Shown: positions 17,669 through 27,124, numbered from the stretch's first letter. The stretch is 64,000 bases of DNA from Phytoactinopolyspora mesophila (GCF_010122465.1 NZ_WLZY01000002.1:678371-742370), one strand, 5' to 3'. Program-made: numbers and translations. Notes: generated by a model not told the origin, from the sequence alone.

Positions 17669-19192
17669 TCAATCGACGCTGAGCTGCACGGTGACGAACG
17701 AATGTGCCGGGACCTCGATGACGAGGGTATTTCCGTCGCGGTCGGCGCCGTCGAACTTCTTTGGCGCGACGGCCGTCGGGTCGTCGGCGGTGTTGTGAGC
17801 TTGCACCGACGGTGCGGTCAGGATCCGGCCCTCGCCCAGGGTCCACGTCGTGCCTCGCAGGTCGAGGTCGATACGGGCGTCACCCTCCAGCGCCAGATTG
17901 GTCGCCGATACCAGGATCTGGCCGTCCTTGATGCTGGCTGAGGCCGAGACGGTTTCGAACTCCCGGCCGTCGGCGGTGCGACGCTGCCCGGGCTGGACCA
18001 CGTGCAGGGGCAGGTTGGTGGCGTCCTGGTGTGCCTTGTTCATCTCGAAGACGTGGTACGTCGGGGTCAGGATCATCTGTGCGCCGTCGGTGAGAACCAT
18101 GGCTTGCAGGACGTTGACCGTCTGCGCGATGTTGGCCATGGTCAGCCGCCTGGCGTGCTTGTGGAAGATGTCGAAGTGCAGGCTGGCCACCAGGGCATCC
18201 CGCAAGGCGTTCTGCTGATACAGGAACGCGGGGTTCGTGCCATCCTCGGCCTTCCACCACGTGCCCCACTCGTCACACACCAGTCCGATCCGGGCCTGCG
18301 GGTCGTAGCAGTCCATGACGCGTGAATGACCGGCGATGATCTCGTCCATCCGCCACGCTTTGGCCATGGTCAGCTCGTACTCGTCGTCGCTGAACGACGT
18401 CGCCCTGCCCTTGTTCTCCCAGGTAGGCGCCACCGTGTAGTAATGGAAGGACAGCGCCTGATAAATGTCGCGCGGCCCTTGGGCGCACCCGAGGCAGCTG
18501 ATCGACTTCATCAGTGCCTCAGTCCAGGAGTAGTCGTCGTCCCTGGCGCCCGACGCGACCCGGTAGAGGGTGTTGTCGTCGTGGTTCTTGCAGTAGGTGG
18601 CGTACTGACGGGCGAGGTCGGCGAAGTACTCGGCGCGCATGTTGCCACCGCAGCCCCAGGTCTCGTTGCCGATGCCCCAGAACCGCACCTTCCACGGATC
18701 ATCGCGCCCGTTCTCTCGTCGCAGGCGTGACATCGGGGAGTCTCCGGAGCGGGTCAGGTACTCCACCCACTCACTCATCTCCTGCACTGTTCCGCTGCCG
18801 ACGTTGCCCGAGATGTACGGCTCGGCGCCCAGCATCTCGCACAGTTGCATGAATTCGTGCGTACCGAAATGGTTGTTCTCGACGACGTTGCCCCAGTGTG
18901 TGTTCACCATGCTCGGCCGTGACTCCTTCGGGCCGATTCCGTCGCGCCAGTGGTATTCGTCGGCGAAACACCCGCCTGGCCAGCGCAGATTAGGTATCTC
19001 CAGCTCCCGCAGTGCCGCGACAATGTCGGTGCGGATGCCGTCGACGTTGGGAACCGGCGAATCGTCGCCGACATAGAAACCGTCGTATATGCACCGGCCC
19101 AAATGCTCGGCGAAATGGCCGTAGAGGTGCCGGCTGATCGCGGGACCTCCGACGTCGACATTGACAACGGCCTTCATAATCGATTTCGACAC
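17669..19192 (-). CDS. Alpha-L-arabinofuranosidase, GH51
   Basis: Intracellular retaining hydrolase that removes arabinofuranosyl groups from arabino-oligosaccharides. The acid/base Glu is in GIGNETWGCGGNM and the nucleophile Glu in GLVCDEWGTWW, within the TIM barrel; a C-terminal beta-sandwich follows (ATNLALEGDARIDLDLRGTTW). The 507-residue length is typical and there is no signal peptide. The GTG at 19192 was chosen since AAAGGA lies five bases upstream; the ATG at 19177 begins the conserved MKAVVNVDVGGPAI. Divergent from a LacI regulator that probably represses it. No sugar transporter remains next to it. Confidence 0.93.
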   Translation of the reverse strand: MSKSIMKAVVNVDVGGPAISRHLYGHFAEHLGRCIYDGFYVGDDSPVPNVDGIRTDIVAALRELEIPNLRWPGGCFADEYHWRDGIGPKESRPSMVNTHWGNVVENNHFGTHEFMQLCEMLGAEPYISGNVGSGTVQEMSEWVEYLTRSGDSPMSRLRRENGRDDPWKVRFWGIGNETWGCGGNMRAEYFADLARQYATYCKNHDDNTLYRVASGARDDDYSWTEALMKSISCLGCAQGPRDIYQALSFHYYTVAPTWENKGRATSFSDDEYELTMAKAWRMDEIIAGHSRVMDCYDPQARIGLVCDEWGTWWKAEDGTNPAFLYQQNALRDALVASLHFDIFHKHARRLTMANIAQTVNVLQAMVLTDGAQMILTPTYHVFEMNKAHQDATNLPLHVVQPGQRRTADGREFETVSASASIKDGQILVSATNLALEGDARIDLDLRGTTWTLGEGRILTAPSVQAHNTADDPTAVAPKKFDGADRDGNTLVIEVPAHSFVTVQLSVD

Positions 19193-19447
19193 GTGAGTCC
19201 TTTCATTTTCCTGCATGTTCTCTTGTGAATCTGACGTCTCGCTCCGCACGCTCACGACTTCACACTGCTACTCACCAGGCCTTTCACGATGTGGCGCGGC
19301 ATGTTCACGAAGAGGACCATTCTGGGAGTCAGCACCCGCCACCGCCGCTAGCGCGCCCCACGGGCGGGCTGTCGATTGGCTGTCCGCACTTTGGCGGAAG
19401 CGCTGCGAGAATGCGACCATGGCAGGCCGAAAGCGAGGAGATCGCCG

Positions 19448-20458
19448 ATGGTGACGATGCACGACGTGGCCCGTGCCGCGGGCGTTTCGCTGATGACCGT
19501 GTCGAATGTGATCAACGACCATCCGCACGTGAAGCAGGGCACCCGGGAGCGGGTTCTGGAGGCGATCGACGCGCTGAACTACAAGGTCAACGTCGCCGCC
19601 CGCAACCTGCGCAGTGGCCGCACCGGTACCATCGGCCTCGCCGTGCCGGAGATCGATCGTCCCTATTTCGGCCAGCTCGCGGCGTTGGTGATCGAACGCG
19701 CGGCTGCGCGTGGCTTCCGGGTGGCCGTCGAGCAGACAGGCGCATCCCGGGAGAACGAGCTCGAGGCACTCGCGGCATCGCGGATCCGGCTGTACGACGG
19801 GCTGCTGCTCAGCACCGTCGGGCTCGGTCCTGCCGACGCTGACCTGCTCAACGTCGAGTACCCCGTGGTGTTGCTCGGAGAGCGGATATTCGACGGACCG
19901 GTCCCTCATGTCGCGATGCCGAACGTCGAGGGTGCGCGGAGCGCGGTGGAACACCTGATCAGCCAGGGCGCCAGCCGCATCGCCTTCATCGGGTCTCCGG
20001 AGTCGCTCAGCGAGATCGGGGCGTCGGGGCTGCGAGTGCGCGGATATCGCGAGGCCGTGGAAGGGGCCGGGCTGGCGTTCGATTCCCGCCTGCTGTTCCG
20101 GACGGCGTCGTTCTCTATGCCGGAAGGCGCGCGTGTGGCGGGCATGTTGATCAATTCGGGCGTCGACGTCGACGCGGTCTTCTGCGCCAACGACTCGCTC
20201 GCGTTCGGTGTGCTCCGCCGGCTCGCCGACTCCGGCGTGCGTGTACCGGACGACATGCTGGTCATCGGTTTCGACGACGTGCTCGAGGCGAGGTACAGCA
20301 TTCCGTCTCTGTCGACCGTCGCCCCGGATCATGTCCAGATGGCGACGGCCGCCGTCGACTTGCTGGCGGCCCGGATAGCCAAGGCCGGCACGGCCGCGGA
20401 GCCGACGGAGCTGGTCAGCGACTACCGCGTGGTGATGCGCGAGTCCACGAGTGTGTGA
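19448..20458 (+). CDS. LacI family transcriptional repressor
   Basis: A 336-residue protein with the DNA-binding headpiece at the very N-terminus (MHDVARAAGVSLMTVSNVIN, then hinge KVNVAARNLRSGRTG) and a periplasmic-binding-like sugar domain from residue 60 (IGLAVPEIDRPYFGQ to the C-terminal DMLVIGFDDVLEARY). The ATG at 19448 has GAGGAG eight bases upstream. It is divergent from the GH51 gene, so arabinose oligomers or related sugars are likely effectors. A LacI-type palindrome with a promoter-like sequence lies 130 bases past its stop codon with no gene to drive. Confidence 0.93.
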   Translation: MVTMHDVARAAGVSLMTVSNVINDHPHVKQGTRERVLEAIDALNYKVNVAARNLRSGRTGTIGLAVPEIDRPYFGQLAALVIERAAARGFRVAVEQTGASRENELEALAASRIRLYDGLLLSTVGLGPADADLLNVEYPVVLLGERIFDGPVPHVAMPNVEGARSAVEHLISQGASRIAFIGSPESLSEIGASGLRVRGYREAVEGAGLAFDSRLLFRTASFSMPEGARVAGMLINSGVDVDAVFCANDSLAFGVLRRLADSGVRVPDDMLVIGFDDVLEARYSIPSLSTVAPDHVQMATAAVDLLAARIAKAGTAAEPTELVSDYRVVMRESTSV

Positions 20459-20588
20459 GCGTTCACATTTGATTCCTGACCTGACAACGCCCGAACGGTA
20501 CCGACGCCTAGGCGCCGGCGAGCTCGCACGTATCATCCGCAGCTCCGTCTCCGCGGCTCGTGGCCAACCTGGAGCCACTGACCTTGAG

Positions 20589-20631
20589 TTTGTAACGTTA
20601 AAAGTTAGACGGCGGCACCAGACACTGTCAA
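20589..20631 (-). promoter_or_regulatory. Orphan promoter with LacI-type operator
   Basis: On the minus strand TTGACA (20631-20626) is followed after 16-18 bases by TCTAAC/TAACTT and directly by the palindrome-like TTTTAACGTTACAA (20602-20589, centre TAACGTTA). This is the usual look of a LacI-family operator over a transcription start. It fires into the 3' end of the lacI gene in antisense, and no gene follows it. It may be a remnant of a lost sugar operon or an antisense promoter. Confidence 0.45.
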
Positions 20632-20691
20632 TCTCCACGGGGCCCGCGGCTGCGGCCCGCCGTTTTCCGGCGCCCGGCCTCGCGGGGCTGC

Positions 20692-21951
20692 TCAGGTCGT
20701 TGCGTCTTCCGGCATGGGGAGGTGGCGTGGTGCCGTGCGCAGCGGCGACAGCCAGGCGATCGCGGTGGCGGCGGCGATGCTCACCTGACAGATGAGCAAG
20801 GCCGAGCCGGTGTCCATGGTGTCGGCGAGCAGTCCGACCACGAGCGCGCCCGCCGGAAAGCCCGCGCCGAAGGAGGTCATCCGCCCGACCGTCATGACGC
20901 GGCTCATCAACGGTTCCGGCGTGACCTGCTGTCGCAAGGTGACCGAGTTGGCTGCGACCACCATGTAAGCCGCACCCCAAGCGGCGAGGGCGACCATTCC
21001 GGCGATCCAATACGTCGAGGTTGCGGTGATCACGCCGCCGACGCCGGTGGCTGGTAGGCACATCAGCGCGGTGCGTACGCCACCGAAGCGGTACACCAGA
21101 CGAGACATCAGGAAGCTGCCGATGACGGCGCCGACACCCCATGCCGCGAAGACGAACCCGAGCCGCCAGTCACCTTCCTGGATGCCGAGGTTACGGTCCG
21201 CCCAGACGACGAGGATCCCCACCAGCGAACCACCGCTGAATGCGACCAGGAATCCGATTACCGTCATATACCGGAGTACCGGGTGCTTGACGATGAAGCT
21301 CACACCTTCGGCAATGGCGGCCTTGCCGCGCAGAGGCCCGGTGCGGGCCTGGTTCAGCGGCCGGATGATGGCCCGCACGAGCAACGCCGAGGCGAGGAAT
21401 GTCACAGCGTCGATGACCAGAAGCGAGGCCGGGCTCATGACCACGAGAAGGGCGCCGGTCAGGGCCGGAACCGTGGCTTCGACGACCGTGCCGCCACCGG
21501 CGATCACCGAGTTGGCGGAGGGCAATCTACGGCGTGGAACGAGCGTAGGTAGCGCGCCGAGGTTGGCGGCATCGAAGAATACGAAGATCATTTGCGCGGT
21601 AAAAGCCACAATTAGCACATGGAAAGCGGTCAACTGGTCGAACCATGCCGCGATCGGGATGGTGAAAAGGACGAGCGCGGCGCCTACATCGGTGCCGATC
21701 ATGACCCGTTTACGCTCGAACCGGTCAGCAGCCAGGCCCGCCCAAAGGCCGGTGAGTAGATAGGCCACGCCCTCGGCTACGGCCACCATCGCGGTCCATG
21801 TGGCAGAGCTGGTCAAGCTATAGACCAGCACCGGCATGACGACGAATGTCACCGACGTGCCAGCGAGAGAAATCAACCGAGCGGCGACATACCGGCGAAG
21901 ATCGGGGTCGCGTAGTAGAGGGCCCTCTGCCCCGTGTGAGTAAGAATGCAC
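20692..21951 (-). CDS. MFS transporter, probable exporter
   Basis: Twelve-helix major facilitator protein of 419 residues. LWAGLAADRFERKRVMIGTD is the loop 2-3 signature. The overall pattern (MHSYSHGAEGPLLRDPDLRRYVAARLISLAG start, R-rich loops) resembles the EntS/macrolide-efflux group of exporters, so the substrate could be a siderophore or drug; this cannot be fixed from sequence. It is convergent with lacI and is transcribed alone. A TTGACA box (22021-22016, minus strand) sits about 65 bases upstream of the start. Confidence 0.88.
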   Translation of the reverse strand: MHSYSHGAEGPLLRDPDLRRYVAARLISLAGTSVTFVVMPVLVYSLTSSATWTAMVAVAEGVAYLLTGLWAGLAADRFERKRVMIGTDVGAALVLFTIPIAAWFDQLTAFHVLIVAFTAQMIFVFFDAANLGALPTLVPRRRLPSANSVIAGGGTVVEATVPALTGALLVVMSPASLLVIDAVTFLASALLVRAIIRPLNQARTGPLRGKAAIAEGVSFIVKHPVLRYMTVIGFLVAFSGGSLVGILVVWADRNLGIQEGDWRLGFVFAAWGVGAVIGSFLMSRLVYRFGGVRTALMCLPATGVGGVITATSTYWIAGMVALAAWGAAYMVVAANSVTLRQQVTPEPLMSRVMTVGRMTSFGAGFPAGALVVGLLADTMDTGSALLICQVSIAAATAIAWLSPLRTAPRHLPMPEDATT

Positions 21952-22171
21952 GCGGACTCCGCTCGCCCCCCGAAGCCTTTACTTTACCTGGGAGACAACA
22001 GCATGACGGTTTATATGTCAAGGTGGCTGTGCAGATCCTCAGCGGTATCTCGGCATGCGGTCAGCGGACGGATTTCGCGGGCGGCCGGACGTCCGTCGTC
22101 CCCTGTGCGTCGGCGGCAGACCGCCCGCGATACCAACAAGACGTACGGGCCGGCGAGGCATGACGCGTGAC

Positions 22172-22981
22172 CTAGGTCTCTTTGTCGGCTAGGGGCTGAG
22201 ACTGGAATCGGGCCCGCCGCGCCGCCCGGCGCAACGCCGAGAGCACTGGACGTCCGGCCACCAAGCAGAGCGCCGCGGTGAACACAGCCCGGATGAGATC
22301 CCAGCCGAGAGACGTGGCCAGCATGAAGGCGCCGTAGCGGGCCGCGTTCGCAGAGAGCGGGTCGCCGGGCACGAAACTGATGGCCGTGTCCGCGAAGGAG
22401 ACGAACGGCCAGAACCACAAGTTGATCAACAGGCCGTAAAGGAGACCAGCCACGGCGCCGTAGCCTGCGAGCAGCCATATCTCGCCGCGCCCGCGCAGCG
22501 GCGGCAGCAGGCCGGCGAGCAGCGCAATCCACCCCGCGGCCATCATCTGGAATGGAAGCCAGGGGCCGACGCCGCCGGTCAGCATGGCACTGGCCAGCAG
22601 GGTCAGCTGGCCGAGCACGAAACCGAACCCCGGTCCCAGCGCCCGGCCGGCCAGGATCAGCAAGAAGAACGCAGGCTCGAACCCACCACCGCCGCCGCCG
22701 AGCATCCGCAACCCGGTGCCCACGGCGGAGAGCACCCCGAGCAGCGCCACCGCTTTGGCATCCATGCTGCCTTCGGTGAGCTGGGCGAGCACGATGATCA
22801 GTAGCAATGGCAGCAGCACGGCGAATAGCCAGGGCGCATCCGCGGAGTGGGCCAGGGCCGAGTCAGGGGCGGCCAGCAGCGGCCACCCGAAGGAGACCAG
22901 CCCGATGCTGGATACCAGGATCAGTGCCAGCGTGCTGGGCGGCATGATCCGCAGCGCCGGAACATCCCTGAGCGTGGTCAT
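22172..22981 (-). CDS. ECF transporter S component (probable cobalamin/cobalt specificity)
   Basis: Integral membrane protein of 269 residues with about six helices; hydrophobic stretches include IMPPSTLALILVSSIGLVSF and FAVLLPLLLIIVLAQL. GGGGGGFEPAFFLLILAGRALGPGFGFVLGQLTLLASAM matches the substrate-capture (S) subunits of energy-coupling factor importers when read in parts. It is the last gene of the operon behind a cobalamin riboswitch, which points to vitamin B12 or a corrinoid precursor as cargo. ATG at 22981 was chosen over a GTG two codons earlier. It lies 40 bases after the ATPase gene. Confidence 0.82.
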   Translation of the reverse strand: MTTLRDVPALRIMPPSTLALILVSSIGLVSFGWPLLAAPDSALAHSADAPWLFAVLLPLLLIIVLAQLTEGSMDAKAVALLGVLSAVGTGLRMLGGGGGGFEPAFFLLILAGRALGPGFGFVLGQLTLLASAMLTGGVGPWLPFQMMAAGWIALLAGLLPPLRGRGEIWLLAGYGAVAGLLYGLLINLWFWPFVSFADTAISFVPGDPLSANAARYGAFMLATSLGWDLIRAVFTAALCLVAGRPVLSALRRAARRARFQSQPLADKET

Positions 22982-23021
22982 GAGCACGTTCCCGGGTGAC
23001 AGCGGGGGTGACTGTTCATGA

Positions 23022-24839
23022 TCATGGCAGCGCCGCCTGGACTTCGGCCACGGTCAGCCAGCGCTCCGGTGCGAGGATCTTGGCCACCTGAGGTGCGAAG
23101 GTCGGTGAGCCGACGACCACCTCCGCGGTCGCGCCGTCCGCGACTACCTCGCCGTCGGCGACGACGACCACCCGGGTCGCCAGCTCCGCCACCAGCTCCA
23201 CATCGTGCGTGGCCAGCATCACCGTGTGGCCGGCAGCGGCGAGCGTGCGGAGGATGTCGCCCAGTCTGCGTTTTGCCGGATAGTCCAGTCCGCGTGTTGG
23301 CTCGTCGAGCAGGATCAACGGCGGCCGCGCGACCATCACGACGGCCAGGGCCAGCGCCAGCCGCTGCCCTTCGGAGAGGTCCCGGGGATGTACGTCGTCG
23401 GCGATCTCCGGTGCCAGCTGTGCCAGCAGGGCCCGGCAGCTGCCGGCGGTGGCGCCGACGTCGGTGTCGGCGTCGGAGCATTCGGCCGCGACACTGTCCG
23501 CGTAGAGCAGATCGGTCGGGTCCTGTGGGACGAGGCCGGCGACGCGAATGGTCTGAGCTGGGTCGGCGCCGTGCGGATCGATGCCACCGGTGCGCACCCG
23601 GCCCGCGGCCGGCTCGATGAGCCCGGCCACGGCCGCCAGCAATGACGATTTGCCGGCGCCGTTACGCCCCATCACAGCGACGATCTCGCCGGCGTGAGCT
23701 TGCAGCGTCACGTCGTGTAATGCCACCGTGGTGCCGTAGCGCACGGACAGCCGCGACACGCTGAATCGACTCTGAGCGGCGCCGGCCGGGTCGGTGTTTC
23801 GTTCGGTCGTCGCCGCAACGTGATCCGGCCGTAGCCGTCTCCGCAGTGACGAGAGACCGAAACGGCCGCCTCGGCGCGGCGCCCCGGATCCGGCCGTGGA
23901 CGGCTCCGCGGGCTCGAGTCGTTCAGCGGCATCGGGACGCTTCGCGAACGGCACAGTCCGGCGCGAGGCCAGCTCTACTGGTGGTGACCCACCGGTGGCG
24001 CCGCCCGATGCCGGTACGTGGGGGAGGCCGGCCAGCTGGTCCCGCAAGCCGGAGGCGGCACGCCTGGCGTCGCGAATAGACAACGGCAGCGGTGACCATC
24101 CGGCCAGCCTGCCCAACTCGACGACGGGCGGAGCCACCCGCGCGGCGGTCATGATCTCGGTGGGGGCGCCATCCACCGCCCGGCCGTCACCAGGCAGATA
24201 CACCACGTGGTCGGCGTATTGGATGACGCGTTCCAGACGGTGTTCGGCGAGCAGGACCGTCGTCCCCAGATCATGGACGAGGCGATGCAACGCGGCGAGC
24301 ACGTCTTCGGCCGCCTGCGGGTCCAGCGCCGAAGTGGGCTCGTCGAGAACGAGGATCCGCGGGTGGGCGATCATGGCCGCGCCGATCGCGACGCGTTGCC
24401 GCTGCCCACCCGAGAGCGTGGACATCGCTCGGCGCCGCACATCCGCGAGCCCCAGCAGGTCCAGCGTTTCCTCGACGCGCCGACGCATGACATCGGGCGT
24501 GAGCCCGAGCCACTCCATGCCGAAGGCCAGCTCGTCCTCGACTCGTTCCGCGACGAAACCGGAGCGCGGGTCCTGGCTGACGAATCCGACGACGTCGGCG
24601 AGGTCTCGCGGCCGATGATGCCTGGTGTCGCGGCCCTCGACCACGACCCGTCCGGTGAGCGTTCCTCCGGTGAAATGGGGGACCAGCCCGTTGACCGTGC
24701 GCAGCAGGGTGGACTTGCCAGAACCGGTCTGGCCCACCACAAGGCATAGCTCGCCTTCGTTGACCGCGAGATCGACGTCTCGCAGGACCGGCTCGGGCTG
24801 CGGGTCGAAGCGCACTGACACGTTCTCGAAGACGATCAT
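23022..24839 (-). CDS. ECF transporter ATPase, fused double ABC domain
   Basis: A single 605-residue chain with two complete ATP-binding cassettes, equivalent to EcfA1 plus EcfA2. First cassette: Walker A GQTGSGKST, signature LSGGQRQRVAIG, Walker B ILVLDEPTSALDP. Second cassette: GRNGAGKSS, signature LSEGQRLALALAV, LILLDEPTRGLD. A linker of about 110 residues rich in Pro, Ala and Arg joins them. The ATG at 24839 overlaps the EcfT stop by four bases (ATGA), which implies translational coupling. It energises uptake by EcfT and the S component encoded on either side. Confidence 0.93.
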   Translation of the reverse strand: MIVFENVSVRFDPQPEPVLRDVDLAVNEGELCLVVGQTGSGKSTLLRTVNGLVPHFTGGTLTGRVVVEGRDTRHHRPRDLADVVGFVSQDPRSGFVAERVEDELAFGMEWLGLTPDVMRRRVEETLDLLGLADVRRRAMSTLSGGQRQRVAIGAAMIAHPRILVLDEPTSALDPQAAEDVLAALHRLVHDLGTTVLLAEHRLERVIQYADHVVYLPGDGRAVDGAPTEIMTAARVAPPVVELGRLAGWSPLPLSIRDARRAASGLRDQLAGLPHVPASGGATGGSPPVELASRRTVPFAKRPDAAERLEPAEPSTAGSGAPRRGGRFGLSSLRRRLRPDHVAATTERNTDPAGAAQSRFSVSRLSVRYGTTVALHDVTLQAHAGEIVAVMGRNGAGKSSLLAAVAGLIEPAAGRVRTGGIDPHGADPAQTIRVAGLVPQDPTDLLYADSVAAECSDADTDVGATAGSCRALLAQLAPEIADDVHPRDLSEGQRLALALAVVMVARPPLILLDEPTRGLDYPAKRRLGDILRTLAAAGHTVMLATHDVELVAELATRVVVVADGEVVADGATAEVVVGSPTFAPQVAKILAPERWLTVAEVQAALP

Positions 24840-25948
24840 GCCGGTACCTCCGCGTGATCTCTGGGCGGCGGTGCCGCCCACGCCGGGGCCAAGGCGACGA
24901 GTGCGCCAGCGGCGGCGAGCAGCGGCATACCGGGCAGCAGCAGCGGCACCACCATCATGTTCATTCCGGCATGGGCTTGCGTCGCCGCGACGACGAACGC
25001 CAAAGCGGCGACCATTCCGGAAGCGGATACCACCCATTCAGGGGTTCGCCATGGGTCGGGGCGGTAGCGCGTGCGGCGAGAGCCGCGGCTGCCGAGGAAG
25101 AGTCCGGCGGTTGCCAGTGCGAGCCCGGCACCAATGCCCGCGGGTGCCACTACCGCTGCCGCGCTTCCGTCCAGCAGGCCGTAAAGCCCGATGCAGATGC
25201 CGATCAAACCGCAGAGCACGAGAGGTCCGGAGGAACGGCGGTACCGTGGATCGACCGCTGCCGCTCGACCGAAACCACGGGAGTCCATGGCCGCGGCCAG
25301 GTCGAGCGATCGTTCAAGTGAGCCTTGCAGGACTGGCATACCCACTCGGCCGACGGCCCGCACGCCGCGCACCTGCCGGCCGCGCAACCGGTGTGCCTGC
25401 CGGATCCGGGAGGCGTCCTCGATCAGCCGTGGGGCGAACGTCATGGCGACGACGAGCGCCACCCCGGCCTCGTACAGGGCTCCCGGTACCGAACGCAGCA
25501 GCCGCCTGGCGTCGGCAAGTGCGTTGGCCGCGCCGATACAGGCCAGGATCGCCGCGAGCCGAAGGCCGTCGTAGAACGCCAGCGTCAGTGCCTCACCCGT
25601 AATGGCACCGCCGATCTTCACCCCCGCGGCCCACTCGGGGAGGGTCAGCTCCGGCAGCCGGAACAGCACCGTGCCGCCGTGCGACGAGGTGAAGACGACC
25701 TGAATGACGACCCGGATGAGGATGATCAGCAGGCCTAGCTTGAGGAAGACGGTGAAGGACCGGCTCCAAGGCTCGTTGCCGCGGCGGGCGACCACCACGT
25801 AGGCGGCGATGGCGATCAGCAGCGCCAGCAGGAGTGGGTTGGTGGTGCGGCTGGCGGCCGCCGCCAGGCCGAGCGCCCAGAGCCACCATGCTCCCGCATG
25901 CAGCGCTCGCGGGATGCGAAGCTCCGACCACCACGCCGGGGGCGTCAT
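24836..25948 (-). CDS. ECF transporter transmembrane component EcfT
   Basis: CbiQ/EcfT family protein of 370 residues. Helices occupy roughly residues 20-60 and 70-130, and the coupling helices carry the Ala-Arg-Gly signature in AAAMDSRGFGR near residue 225, which contacts the ATPases. A C-terminal extension adds several more helices (LVLCGLIGICIGLYGLL and later segments), longer than the usual 250-residue EcfT. It lies 57 bases after the secreted-protein gene and overlaps the ATPase gene by four bases. Confidence 0.92.
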   Translation of the reverse strand: MTPPAWWSELRIPRALHAGAWWLWALGLAAAASRTTNPLLLALLIAIAAYVVVARRGNEPWSRSFTVFLKLGLLIILIRVVIQVVFTSSHGGTVLFRLPELTLPEWAAGVKIGGAITGEALTLAFYDGLRLAAILACIGAANALADARRLLRSVPGALYEAGVALVVAMTFAPRLIEDASRIRQAHRLRGRQVRGVRAVGRVGMPVLQGSLERSLDLAAAMDSRGFGRAAAVDPRYRRSSGPLVLCGLIGICIGLYGLLDGSAAAVVAPAGIGAGLALATAGLFLGSRGSRRTRYRPDPWRTPEWVVSASGMVAALAFVVAATQAHAGMNMMVVPLLLPGMPLLAAAGALVALAPAWAAPPPRDHAEVPA

Positions 25949-26005
25949 CGGATGCTCACCGGGCCCCTCGTGGACGGGCGTCCGGTTCCGGCTTCGTGGA
26001 GTAGG

Positions 26006-26755
26006 TCACTGTCCTCGGGAGCGCCTGGCCCGGACGAACGCCGCCACACCGACCAGCACGACCGCGGCCACGCCCGCGATCAGCAGCAGGAGCTGGTTGT
26101 CGTCTTCGTCGGCGTCGGTGTCGCCGGCGTCGCCGCCTGTATCGGTGTCCGCTGCGGACGGCAGGACGAGTGTGACGTGCTCCTCGTCACCCGACGGTGC
26201 GGCTTCATCGACGGCGTTCCCGCATTCCGACGTCGGATAGCCGTCGATGCCGCAGGTCAGGCCTTCGTCGAGGCGTACCTGGGCAACGGCGGTGAGAACA
26301 TCGGCGCCGCTCGCGTCCTCCGGAACGACGGCGCAGTCACCTCGAGGCTCGGGCGGCTCCTCACCGTCCGGGGCGTCCTCGACCGTGCCGTAGTCAAGGA
26401 CGACGGCCACCCGCTTCTCGCCGTCGCTGGCCGTCGCGGCACCGCAGATGTCGTCGAAGACGTCGCCGGTGCGGGGGAACCGGGTCGCAGACTCGCCGCC
26501 GACGGCGAAGCGCCACCCCTCGATGGCGCCCTCTTCAGGCACGGTGTCAGCAGGACCGGTGGGGGCGAATGCCCACTCGCCGTCAGTCCATTGGTAGTAA
26601 CCCCAGAATCGGAACGCGTCGGCGCTGGCACTGGTGGCGAGGCCGATCGGCAGGAGTAGTGCAACGATGGCGGCTAAGAGGCCGCGCAGTATGGGAGTCG
26701 CCTGGCTCGCGTGCCCGAGCATCCTGGCTGGCGGCGTTGTCGTCAGTCGTCGCAC
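26006..26755 (-). CDS. SCO2322-family secreted membrane-anchored protein
   Basis: A 249-residue protein with a signal peptide (LRGLLAAIVALLLPIGLATSASADA), an outer domain beginning FRFWGYYQWTDGEWAFAPTGP and containing several Cys (DDICGAA, RGDCAVV, LTCGIDGYPTSEC), an acidic low-complexity stalk, and a C-terminal helix LLLLIAGVAAVVLVGVAAFV with basic tail. This architecture matches the family named after SCO2322, which accompanies ECF transporter genes in actinobacteria. Being first in a cobalamin-riboswitch operon, it may bind the cargo outside the cell; that is inference. GTG at 26755 was chosen for the GGAGGAAGGAG about 13 bases upstream; ATG at 26722 is the alternative. Confidence 0.75.
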   Translation of the reverse strand: MRRLTTTPPARMLGHASQATPILRGLLAAIVALLLPIGLATSASADAFRFWGYYQWTDGEWAFAPTGPADTVPEEGAIEGWRFAVGGESATRFPRTGDVFDDICGAATASDGEKRVAVVLDYGTVEDAPDGEEPPEPRGDCAVVPEDASGADVLTAVAQVRLDEGLTCGIDGYPTSECGNAVDEAAPSGDEEHVTLVLPSAADTDTGGDAGDTDADEDDNQLLLLIAGVAAVVLVGVAAFVRARRSRGQ

Positions 26756-27002
26756 AAACCCAGTGCGACTCCTTCCTCCGCCTTGCCATCCAGGCGCTCG
26801 CCCCCGCTCGCTGTCAGGCGCCCCATTCTGCGCAGCCTCTAAGGCCAATCGTGTTCTCAGGCGCATCAGGTCTGACCTTTCGTTGAGCGGTCCGGTGACG
26901 AGGTGGGAAACCGCTCCTTGCGGCGGCCGGTTCTGGCCGGCCCGCGCCTGGCAAGTGTCCTGTGCCTCGTCCCGTAAGCCTCGACGGAAACGTTGGGCCG
27001 CT

Positions 27003-27124
27003 CGCATCCGAATCCGGCATTCCGGCTCACCACGAACGCGGTCACGGAAGTATCACCTTCCGTGCGTGGCCTACGGCTGCGGGTCAGCGTCGGTTTCCGA
27101 CCGACTTCCCCGAAAACGGATGCG
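27003..27124 (-). ncRNA. Cobalamin riboswitch controlling the ECF operon
   Basis: Read on the minus strand the element closes with a perfect eight-base P1 stem, CGCATCCG (27124-27117) with CGGATGCG (27010-27003). Between them lies the conserved core GGGGAAGTCGG, then ACCGACGCTGACCCGCAGCC, matching the actinobacterial class pattern GGGAA-n-CCGG...CGCTGACCCGCA. A B12-box-like GGTGAGCCGGAATGCC follows near the 3' end. The position upstream of an ECF import operon is the expected context. A covariance search was not possible here. Confidence 0.8.

Noticed and set aside
26944-26965. CAGGACACTTGCC on the minus strand as the B12 box
   Set aside because: It resembles the box by chance, but it lies outside the closing P1 stem of the riboswitch (27003-27124), which has its own box-like segment GGTGAGCCGGAATGCC in the right place.
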